Source: an uncultured Christensenella sp. (GTDB lineage Bacteria; Bacillota; Clostridia; Christensenellales; DTU072). Taken from it: 11,167 nucleotides of DNA. Of the stretch, positions 1 through 5,694 are shown piece by piece. The stretch covers positions 1 through 11,167 of the forward strand of contig CAJLYQ010000060.1 of assembly GCA_905210905.1 (NCBI GenBank), given 5' to 3'. The notes under the pieces were generated by a model. The model saw nothing but the letters and a program-made list of their open reading frames with translations. It ran no database searches and had not been told where the DNA came from. Each line of letters begins with the position of its first letter. Position 1 is the first letter of the stretch. The position numbers and the translations under genes are program-made.

Positions 1-841
1 CAATTCCGCCGCGGATCAGATTTTTGTCGCTGACTTTAAGCGACACTATTCCCGAAATGAACCTGCCTGCCATTATTCCGCCGAAGTATGCCGACACGTA
101 TTTGGCCGCGACGTCGGGGGTAAGATTACGGACGTTTACGGTATAACTCGCGCCCCACGTTCCTACGAGAGATTCCATACTGCAATAAAATCCGAGCGAC
201 AGTATTCCGAAAATTACTCCCTTTTGTTTCAAAATCTTTATAATGCTTGTTTTGGGTTTCTTTTGTTTGATTTCGGGCACCTGTTTTTCCCTTTTGAAAT
301 CATACTTCTTCCAAAGGAAAAGAGATAGAAAAACGATAATCGTTATTGCGAACTGAATATAAGAAACCGTTCTGTAGCCTTCTCTCCAGGTTGCGTTTTT
401 CAAAAAATACGACATAATAAGCGGACTTACGGTAACGCCGACGCCCCAGAAGCAGTGCAACCAGTTCATATGAATTGCTTTATATTTTATGGAAACGAAG
501 TTATTTAATCCGGTGTCGATTGCGCCTGCGCCGAATCCGCCGATTATTGCGAAAACCATCATAACCCAAATATCGGGCGCAAAACTTATACCTATCAGAC
601 TTATTGCCGTCATCAAAACCGAAACCGCGGTAACGATCCCCGTACCGAATTTCCTTATAAGACCTCCGGCAAAGAAACTGATTCCGCCAGTCGTTACGCC
701 TATGATTATCGAATAAATCGCTCCGAAACCTTCGTTCACCGAGAATTCCAGATGAGCCGCAGGCCAAGCGACGCCGAACAAAGAATCGGGCAACCCGAGT
801 GAAATAAAGGTTATGTAAATTACGACTAACAGCAACGCCAT
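1..841 (-). CDS. MFS transporter, C-terminal part cut off by window edge
   Basis: This gene starts at the ATG ending at 841 and is open at the left edge, leaving about 280 codons; a full MFS protein has roughly 390-420 residues. The start is fixed by AGGAGAG about 7 nt upstream. The translation begins MALLLVVIYITFISLGLPDS and alternates hydrophobic helices with short basic loops. It contains the glycine-rich helix IIGGFGAGAIDTGLNNF and the HCFWGVGVTVSPLIM segment, which resemble the FucP/fucose-permease-like branch of MFS sugar or drug transporters. A long basic cytoplasmic loop (FKREKQVPEIKQKKPKTS) separates the two six-helix halves, and about three and a half helices of the second half are visible. 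It would move a small solute across the cytoplasmic membrane. The substrate cannot be told from the sequence, and the next genes give no pathway clue. Confidence 0.85.
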   Translation of the reverse strand, partial: MALLLVVIYITFISLGLPDSLFGVAWPAAHLEFSVNEGFGAIYSIIIGVTTGGISFFAGGLIRKFGTGIVTAVSVLMTAISLIGISFAPDIWVMMVFAIIGGFGAGAIDTGLNNFVSIKYKAIHMNWLHCFWGVGVTVSPLIMSYFLKNATWREGYRTVSYIQFAITIIVFLSLFLWKKYDFKREKQVPEIKQKKPKTSIIKILKQKGVIFGILSLGFYCSMESLVGTWGASYTVNVRNLTPDVAAKYVSAYFGGIMAGRFISGIVSLKVSDKNLIRGGI

Positions 842-872
842 AAGTTCTCTCCTGTTTTCAAAGTTTTCCGCT

Positions 873-889
873 TGAAAACGTTATTTTCA
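873..889. promoter_or_regulatory. Inverted repeat at the MFS transcription start (candidate operator)
   Basis: TGAAAA-cgtta-TTTTCA has perfect 6-bp arms and lies at about +1 to +17 of the predicted MFS transcript, a usual place for a repressor site. It is A/T-rich with a central CG, only loosely like a CcpA cre site. The binding protein is unknown, and chance occurrence is possible for such short arms. Confidence 0.3.
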
Positions 890-895
890 GATTCA

Positions 896-924
896 ATTTT
901 ATCATTATATCATATATTAGTCAA
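896..924 (-). promoter_or_regulatory. Promoter of the MFS transporter gene
   Basis: On the minus strand TTGACT (919-924) is followed after exactly 17 bp by TAAAAT (896-901). The predicted transcription start is near 889, leaving a leader of about 48 nt that includes the AGGAGAG ribosome binding site. Confidence 0.65.
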
Positions 925-985
925 CGGCAACCACTCTTCCGTTCCGTCCTTTAGATAAATCGTTAATTGTTTTAAGAAAGCGGAT

Positions 986-991
986 TATAAT
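986..991 (+). promoter_or_regulatory. -10 element for the GNAT gene
   Basis: A perfect TATAAT lies 31 bp before the GNAT start codon. The hexamer at the 17-bp position upstream is TTAATT (963-968), a weak -35, so this is a probable but not strong promoter. It is divergent from the MFS promoter. Confidence 0.4.
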
Positions 992-1022
992 ACGAAATAG
1001 AATTAAATAAACGGGAAAAAAA

Positions 1023-1495
1023 ATGGAACTCAGGATCAGAAGAGCCGCCGGAAAAGACATACCGATTTTGGACGAACTATTATTACAGGTTGAAAACGTG
1101 CATAATGCGATTCGTCCGGATTTATTCGCAGCGAACACGAAAAAATACGACGAAGAACAACTAAAACGAATAATTACCGACGATAATCGACCGATTTTCG
1201 TTGCGGAAACGGACGGAACGGTGTCGGGATATGCGTTTTGCATATACGTCGATCACAAGGACAGCAACGTCCTTACACCGATAAAAACGTTATACGTAGA
1301 CATCTATGCGTAAACAAAGCCTTTCGCGGAAAAGGCATAGGAAAAAAACTTTACGAATACGTGATAGAATTTGCAAGAAACAACGGATTTTACAACGTCA
1401 CGCTTAACGTATGGGCAGACAACGTTTCGGCAGTTTCTTTCTATCAAAAACTAGGAATGAACGTTCAAAAAATCGGAATGGAAACCATTCTTTGA
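1023..1495 (+). pseudogene. GNAT-family N-acetyltransferase, frameshifted
   Basis: Two overlapping frames make one GNAT protein. Frame one (1023-1313) starts MELRIRRAAGKDIPILDELL and runs through the core strands to TLYVD. It then reads IYA and stops at 1311-1313. The family reading resumes one frame over at about 1304 as LCVNKAFRGKGIGKKL, the acetyl-CoA pyrophosphate-binding motif, and continues to NVSAVSFYQKLGMN and the stop at 1493-1495. Only two bases (1302-1303) stand where one codon belongs between D and L, so a single-base deletion explains everything; restored, the protein has 157 residues, a normal GNAT length. The ribosome binding site is weak (cgggaaaaaaa). GNAT enzymes acetylate small amines or protein N-termini using acetyl-CoA; the substrate here is unknown. 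Without the acetyl-CoA motif the first fragment should be inactive. A sequencing error is the main alternative to a real mutation. Confidence 0.85.
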
Positions 1496-2077
1496 TTATC
1501 TCTTTTTAAGTAAAATAAGGTATTCTTCGCTATTGTCGACAGTTGACATAACGTCGAAGAATTCGGAAAAGCGGCTTGCTTCTTCTTCCGCAGAACCTAT
1601 CGTTCTCGATACGTTTTCGCTTAAAGCGCGGTGGTGAGTGGCAAGTTTTTCTCTTGCAAAATTGTGCATTATTGCGCAAACGCCGCCACGAACAAGCAAC
1701 TCGTTTACCTTACGAACAAATTTTTTCGAATCGATAAAATGCGGATAAGCGTTAAAACAAACGACGTAATCGTACTTGTCTTTCGGTGAAAACTCGTAAA
1801 AATCGGCACAGACAAAATCGGCTGTGCTTTCTGCGAGCGTTTGTTTTGCGATTTTAATCATCTCGTCCGACACGTCGATTGCCGTAACTTCGTTTTGCGC
1901 GAGATCGTACAACGCGTCGGTAATTATCCCCGTTCCGCAGCCGACGTCAAGGACCTTCATTCCTTTCTTTATCGGCAGTCTTTCGGTGATATAGTCTTTA
2001 ATCTCTTCCTTCGTGTGCTTTTCCGCCGCGTTCCAACCGGGCGCAAGCCTATTGAAAAATTCTTTTACCGTGTTCAT
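1496..2077 (-). CDS. Class I SAM-dependent methyltransferase
   Basis: This 193-residue protein has the Rossmann-fold SAM-binding motif VLDVGCGTG at residues 42-50, the acidic end of strand 2 at AID (66-68), a motif-II-like KYDYVVCFNAYPHF (101-114) and the LLVRGG turn (127-132). It is the length of a single-domain methyltransferase and transfers a methyl group from SAM to an unknown acceptor. It is the last gene of the ABC importer operon. Its ATG overlaps the stop of the binding-protein gene by one base (TAATG), and GGAG lies just upstream in that gene's last codons, so translation is probably coupled. The coupling suggests a role tied to the imported ligand, for example modifying it, but this is inference. 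Its stop codon directly abuts the GNAT stop on the other strand, with no base between and no visible terminator. Confidence 0.85.
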   Translation of the reverse strand: MNTVKEFFNRLAPGWNAAEKHTKEEIKDYITERLPIKKGMKVLDVGCGTGIITDALYDLAQNEVTAIDVSDEMIKIAKQTLAESTADFVCADFYEFSPKDKYDYVVCFNAYPHFIDSKKFVRKVNELLVRGGVCAIMHNFAREKLATHHRALSENVSRTIGSAEEEASRFSEFFDVMSTVDNSEEYLILLKKR

Positions 2078-3228
2078 TATTTATCTCCGAAGTATTCGAA
2101 CGTCTTGCTTAAATCGATTTTTTGAAAACCGCCGTACATACTGTCCGCTATTTGGTCGTAGCAATCTTCGCCCAGGAAAAATTCAATTATTTCTCGTGCC
2201 TTAGCGACGTAATCGAAGTCTTTCATTTGATCTTTATACGCAACGCAAGCGTCGAAATAGGCGTCGCAGTACGCGATTTCCAAATTCGTATAATACGCGT
2301 TATAAGGCATCTGAAGATATACTTCCCCGGTTTGAAACGCTTTAATTTTTGCAAAAACGTCCGCTTTTTCTTTGTCCTTAAACTGCCCTTTGAGTATATT
2401 CAGTCCGCCGGCGTCCAGAATAACGATTTCGGGGTTCATTTTGAGTAAGGACTCCGTATCAACGGACTTTTGGTACCCTTTGTAGCCGTTTTCGTCAAGC
2501 ACGTTTTTTATTCCGGACACGTCGAAAATCGAATAAGCGGCGGTGGAACTTTCTATTCCGTGCGTGCCGTAATTGCTTTGACAACCTAAATACACCGACG
2601 GCTTATCTTCTTTTTTTACCGACGAAAATCTTTCTCCCAAGTCTTTTTGTATGCCGCAAATATAGTGGACGACTTCTTTCGCGCGATCTTGCTTATTAAG
2701 CACTTCGCCTAAAAGCGAGATCGATTTTTTTACGCTTTCGTCAAACGCTTCCACCGTTCCGTAACTAAGCACGACTACGGGTATGCCCGTTCTGTTTTGC
2801 AACTCGTCCATAGCGGATACGTCCGAAGTGTAGAGCGAAAAAACGACGTCGGGGTGGCAGGAAAGTATTTTTTCCGCGTCCGCGCTCCCCGTCGGTCCGC
2901 CCGTTCCGCACGACGGCAGGGAATTGAAAAGGTCCCCGTTTACCATTTTATAAGGTCTTATCGAAAGCGTTTTTCCTACCCCGGTACCGTCTTTATCTAC
3001 GTCTTCGACGCCGCAAAGTTTGCTTAAATCGCCGACGTAAGAATAAAGTCTGAGCGCGCCCGCGCCTATGCAAACCACTCTTTCGACTTTTTCCGGAACG
3101 ACTACTTTTCTTCCCAAAAGGTCGGTAATTTCTATGCCGCCGTTTTTGTTTACGTCCACGCAACCGAATAAAGAACACGCGATTATCGCAACTAAAAATA
3201 TAAAAACAAATATCTTTGTTTTTTTCAT
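2077..3228 (-). CDS. ABC transporter substrate-binding lipoprotein, iron-complex/cobalamin type
   Basis: The 383-residue protein begins with a lipoprotein signal peptide: basic MKKTK, a hydrophobic stretch, then lipobox LFGC with the modified cysteine at 23. The mature part shows the class III periplasmic-binding (FepB/BtuF, PF01497) pattern: ITDLLGRKVVVPEKVERVV near the N-terminus, a HPDVVF strand about residue 125-130, a long linking helix (EAFDESVKKSISLLGEV) and a second lobe with NPEIVILDAGG. I chose the ATG at 3228 rather than an upstream one at 3267 because GGAGGA precedes it by about 6 nt and the signal peptide then starts cleanly. The ribosome binding site lies within the last codons of the ATPase gene, 2 bp away. 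It should capture a ferric siderophore, heme, corrinoid or similar metal complex outside the membrane and deliver it to the permease. The exact ligand is not readable. Confidence 0.88.
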   Translation of the reverse strand: MKKTKIFVFIFLVAIIACSLFGCVDVNKNGGIEITDLLGRKVVVPEKVERVVCIGAGALRLYSYVGDLSKLCGVEDVDKDGTGVGKTLSIRPYKMVNGDLFNSLPSCGTGGPTGSADAEKILSCHPDVVFSLYTSDVSAMDELQNRTGIPVVVLSYGTVEAFDESVKKSISLLGEVLNKQDRAKEVVHYICGIQKDLGERFSSVKKEDKPSVYLGCQSNYGTHGIESSTAAYSIFDVSGIKNVLDENGYKGYQKSVDTESLLKMNPEIVILDAGGLNILKGQFKDKEKADVFAKIKAFQTGEVYLQMPYNAYYTNLEIAYCDAYFDACVAYKDQMKDFDYVAKAREIIEFFLGEDCYDQIADSMYGGFQKIDLSKTFEYFGDK

Positions 3229-3230
3229 AT

Positions 3231-3989
3231 TTATCCTCCGAAAACAACCGCTTTCTTTCCGTCGCAATCGATTATTTTTGCTCGGATTTCAAAAACGTCG
3301 TTTATATCGCTTTCCGTGATTTCTTCAACGGAAACTTGTTTTACAGTTTTTCCGTTTTTCATCAATAAAATCTCATCCGCAAAATTTAAGGCAAGGTTTA
3401 TATCGTGAACGATAGTAACGGATATCAATCGTTTTTCTTCGGTGATTTTTTTTAACATTACGAGCGTTTCGTGTTGATTTTTAACGTCTAGGTTGCTCGT
3501 CAATTCGTCAAAAATCATAATCGGCGTGGACTGCGCGATCGCTCGTGCAACGGCGGTTTTCTGCTTTTCTCCGCCCGATATGTTTTTTACGTTTTTCAAT
3601 GCAAAATCTTCCATATCGAGAAGTCGCAGAGCATCGCGTACCGCGATTAAATCGGTTTCTTTGGTTCCGCTTTTTATATACGGTCGTCTTCCGAGAAGTA
3701 CGGCGTCAAACACTGTCGTTTCGGGAAACCAGACTTCCTGAGGCACCGTGCTTATCAGTTTTGCACGCTCTTTCGGTTTTGTTGTCAGCAAATTTTTTCC
3801 GTCAAATTCTATGGTTCCGCTTTCGGGTTTCAGCAAGCCGCATACGAGTTTTATCAGCGTGCTTTTCCCTGCGCCGTTTGCGCCGAGTATGAACAGACTT
3901 TTGCCTTGCTTTGCCGTAAAAGAAGCGTTATCGACTGTTTTTTTGCCTTTTTCATAGGAAAACGACAGGTTTTTAATCTTTAATTCCAT
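3231..3989 (-). CDS. ABC transporter ATP-binding protein, FecE/BtuD type
   Basis: This 252-residue ATPase has every nucleotide-binding motif: Walker A GANGAGKST at 36-44, Q-loop VPQE at 82-85, signature ISGGE at 137-141 (usual form LSGGQ), Walker B IMIFDE at 157-162, D-loop SNLD at 165-168 and the switch histidine in VTIVHD (His195). Sequence and context place it with the FecE/FepC/BtuD ATPases that power uptake of iron complexes and vitamin B12. It would dimerise on the cytoplasmic face of the adjacent permease. The ATG overlaps the 3' end of the permease gene by 17 bp, with AAGGAG about 9 nt upstream inside that gene. The next gene follows after 2 bp. The motifs are intact, so it should be active. 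Confidence 0.92.
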   Translation of the reverse strand: MELKIKNLSFSYEKGKKTVDNASFTAKQGKSLFILGANGAGKSTLIKLVCGLLKPESGTIEFDGKNLLTTKPKERAKLISTVPQEVWFPETTVFDAVLLGRRPYIKSGTKETDLIAVRDALRLLDMEDFALKNVKNISGGEKQKTAVARAIAQSTPIMIFDELTSNLDVKNQHETLVMLKKITEEKRLISVTIVHDINLALNFADEILLMKNGKTVKQVSVEEITESDINDVFEIRAKIIDCDGKKAVVFGG

Positions 3990-5064
3990 AGCCGTTTTTC
4001 TCCTTCAAAAGTAGGTACAGGAACACCGGTCCGCCGATAAGCGACGTTATCGCGCCTACAGGCAAGGTTGTGCCGGCAATCGCTATTCTGCCGAGCGTGT
4101 CCGCTACGAGCAGTACGGTCGCACCGCACAGAAACGACGTAGGCAGTAAAAATCGGAAATCGTCGCCTATTATTTTACGCATAATTTGTGGCGCAATAAG
4201 CCCGATAAAGCCTATTATTCCCAAAAACGCCACACATACCGCCGTTATGAGCGAAGCCAAAAGTAATGATATTATCGTCGTCGCAAGCGTGTTGACTCCC
4301 AGCCCGGAAGCAACGGAATTGCCGTTTGCCATAGCGGAATAATCCCATCTTTTTATGAAAAAGAAAACGAACCCGACCGCCACGACAACCGCCATAATCA
4401 GGTCTTCCCGGTAAGTCGCTCTCGACAAATCGCCGAACGTCCAGTAAACCGCCGACGCTACATACGTGTCGGACGCAAAATATTGCACAAGGGTCGTCGC
4501 CGCCTGAAAAATCGCCCCCAAAGCAACGCCGGATAACACGATTGACGACGAACCGAACTTTTTCGTCCGTGTAAGCAAAAGTATCACGCCGACGGAAACG
4601 ACGGAAAAAAGAAAAGCGAAAAACGACACGAGATAAGGATTTTCTATCGTAAGCCAGGTCCCGTGCGTAGAATGAAACGCCCCTGCGCCAACGACGATGA
4701 TGGCAAAATTGGCCCCGAAAACAGCGGCGTTGCCTACACCGAGCGTAGACGGCGACGCAACGGGATTGCGTAACACACTTTGCATAACGCACCCCGAAAT
4801 CGCAAGTCCGCCCCCTGCTACAACTGCGGCGATAACTCGCGGCAAACGGATATTCCGCATAATAAGAACGTTGGTTTCGTCGCCTTTCCCGAACAATGCG
4901 CGCACGACCTCGACAAACGTAAGTTTGCCCGAACCAACCGATAAACATAAAACGAAACAAAGAACGGTAACAATGCCCAAACAAAGACATACGCCGCTCT
5001 TCTTCGCAACGCTCTTTTTGTATTCGGCTATCGTGTCGCCCTTAATCAACTCTTTTTTGCTCAC
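3973..5064 (-). CDS. ABC transporter permease, FecCD family
   Basis: This 363-residue integral membrane protein has a short charged cytoplasmic N-terminus, a first membrane helix at about residues 24-44, the FecCD signature region RLPRVIAAVVAGGGLAISG continuing into LRNPVASPSTLG (about 73-109), the coupling-helix stretch GLIAPQIMRKIIG and the C-terminal PVGAITSLIGGPVFLYLL. It should form a homodimeric channel of about ten helices per subunit for an iron complex, heme or corrinoid. It is the first gene of the four-gene operon. The start is GTG at 5062-5064, with no Shine-Dalgarno sequence before it; the promoter just upstream places the transcript start on the GTG itself. No good internal ATG lies before the first helix, so GTG is the best choice. 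A TTG five codons in is a less likely alternative. Confidence 0.9.
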   Translation of the reverse strand: MSKKELIKGDTIAEYKKSVAKKSGVCLCLGIVTVLCFVLCLSVGSGKLTFVEVVRALFGKGDETNVLIMRNIRLPRVIAAVVAGGGLAISGCVMQSVLRNPVASPSTLGVGNAAVFGANFAIIVVGAGAFHSTHGTWLTIENPYLVSFFAFLFSVVSVGVILLLTRTKKFGSSSIVLSGVALGAIFQAATTLVQYFASDTYVASAVYWTFGDLSRATYREDLIMAVVVAVGFVFFFIKRWDYSAMANGNSVASGLGVNTLATTIISLLLASLITAVCVAFLGIIGFIGLIAPQIMRKIIGDDFRFLLPTSFLCGATVLLVADTLGRIAIAGTTLPVGAITSLIGGPVFLYLLLKEKNGYGIKD

Positions 5065-5070
5065 CGCTTT

Positions 5071-5099
5071 ATTATAATGTTATTTATCACCTAAGTCAA
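5071..5099 (-). promoter_or_regulatory. Near-consensus promoter of the ABC importer operon
   Basis: On the minus strand TTGACT (5094-5099), a 17-bp spacer and TATAAT (5071-5076) differ from the sigma-A consensus by one base. The start of transcription should fall at 5063-5065, on the permease GTG. I see no convincing Fur or DtxR-type box in it. Confidence 0.75.
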
Positions 5100-5120
5100 A
5101 TTGCACGCCGCTAATTGCAC
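5099..5120. repeat. Direct repeat AATTGCAC upstream of the ABC promoter
   Basis: AATTGCAC occurs at 5099-5106 and again at 5113-5120, a 14-bp period, touching the -35 hexamer of the ABC operon promoter. It lies upstream of the transcribed region, so a DNA-binding protein site rather than a riboswitch is the reasonable reading. The binding factor is unknown. Confidence 0.35.
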
Positions 5121-5291
5121 CAAAGGAAAACCGCTTTTTCTATCCTTATATATAAAGAGAAAAATCGCTTGTAAAACCTTTTTTATAAAACCTTGTAAAA
5201 ATCCTTACGTAAATGCGTTTTTTTCGGGAAACTTTTTCGATTGCTAGAATAAATCAAACCGATACGGTATAACGCTTACGGGCGGAACTCT

Positions 5292-5495
5292 TCAATCTTC
5301 CAAACCGAGCAAATAGTCCGAACACACGTCAAAATACTTGCAAAGAGCAATAATCGCGTCAATGCTCGGCTCGCTCCGTCCGCACTCCCAGTCGCATATA
5401 CTGCTGTTGTTCGTGCCGATTATCTCGGCAAGCCTCTTCTGACTTATCTTCTTCTCAAGACGAAGTTCTTTTAGCCGTATTCTAAACAAATTCAT
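5292..5495 (-). CDS. XRE-family HTH transcriptional regulator, small
   Basis: The 67-residue protein is little more than one Cro/CI-type helix-turn-helix domain. Residues about 5-60 show the family pattern: RLKELRLEKKISQKRLAEII, then TNNSSICDWECGRSEPSID (recognition helix and following turn), and DYLLGLED at the end. It should bind DNA as a dimer and has no ligand or protease domain. It is divergent from the lipoprotein gene, and two inverted repeats of the kind such proteins bind lie between them, one only 11 bp from its own start codon, which suggests autoregulation as well as control of the neighbour. No Shine-Dalgarno sequence is seen before the ATG. A TAAAAT at 5503-5508 could be a -10 giving a nearly leaderless mRNA, but no matching -35 is visible. 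Confidence 0.85.
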   Translation of the reverse strand: MNLFRIRLKELRLEKKISQKRLAEIIGTNNSSICDWECGRSEPSIDAIIALCKYFDVCSDYLLGLED

Positions 5496-5505
5496 ACATA
5501 TAATT

Positions 5506-5522
5506 TTAGGGAAATTTCCTAA
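5506..5522. promoter_or_regulatory. Operator 1 (inverted repeat) next to the XRE gene
   Basis: TTAGGGAAATTTCCTAA is a 17-bp inverted repeat with one mismatched pair. It shares TTAGGGAAA and CCTAA with operator 2. It begins 11 bp upstream of the XRE start codon and overlaps that gene's possible -10, as expected for negative autoregulation. Confidence 0.6.
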
Positions 5523-5528
5523 TATAAG

Positions 5529-5557
5529 TTGACATTAGGGAAAATCCCTAATATAAT
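5529..5557 (+). promoter_or_regulatory. Perfect consensus promoter for the BspA-like lipoprotein gene
   Basis: TTGACA (5529-5534), a 17-bp spacer and TATAAT (5552-5557) match the sigma-A consensus at all twelve positions. The start of transcription should be about 5564, giving a leader of about 130 nt before the ATG at 5695. Confidence 0.8.
5535..5551. promoter_or_regulatory. Operator 2 filling the spacer of the lipoprotein promoter
   Basis: TTAGGGAAAATCCCTAA has perfect 7-bp arms around a 3-bp centre. It occupies exactly the 17 bp between TTGACA and TATAAT of the plus-strand promoter. Its centre is 29 bp from that of operator 1. A protein bound here would block RNA polymerase. Confidence 0.7.
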
Positions 5558-5575
5558 TATTTCGAATACGACTTC

Positions 5576-5630
5576 GGCGAACCGTTGAAATAATCATTTT
5601 TGATAAAAATTCAACAAACCGGTTTTCGCC
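5576..5630 (+). other. Potential structured 5' leader of the lipoprotein mRNA
   Basis: GGCGAA (5576-5581), CCG (5582-5584) and TTGAA (5585-5589) can pair with TTCAA (5610-5614), CGG (5620-5622) and TTCGCC (5625-5630), with bulges on the right arm. A small inner ATCA/TGAT hairpin caps it. There is no T-run after it, so it is not a terminator. It does not match a riboswitch class I recognise. It could stabilise the message. Confidence 0.25.
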
Positions 5631-5694
5631 TTCTAGCAACCGAATATATATCCGGTTACGGTTAATTTTGATTACTATAAAAAGGAGAAATATT

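Noticed and set aside
4175..4990. Long minus-strand frame of 271 codons over the permease gene
   Set aside because: Arg/Cys/Phe-rich shadow of the permease in another frame, with no ribosome site; the permease frame has the FecCD family motifs.
5062..5099. Fur or DtxR box in the ABC operon promoter
   Set aside because: TGATAAATAACATTATAA is A/T-rich and partly like an iron box, but the inverted symmetry is poor; it is explained by the promoter itself.
5161..5250. Repeated TAAAACCTT-like stretches between the XRE and permease genes
   Set aside because: Low-complexity A/T-rich DNA with short imperfect copies; no hairpin with a T-run that would make a terminator and no regular period.
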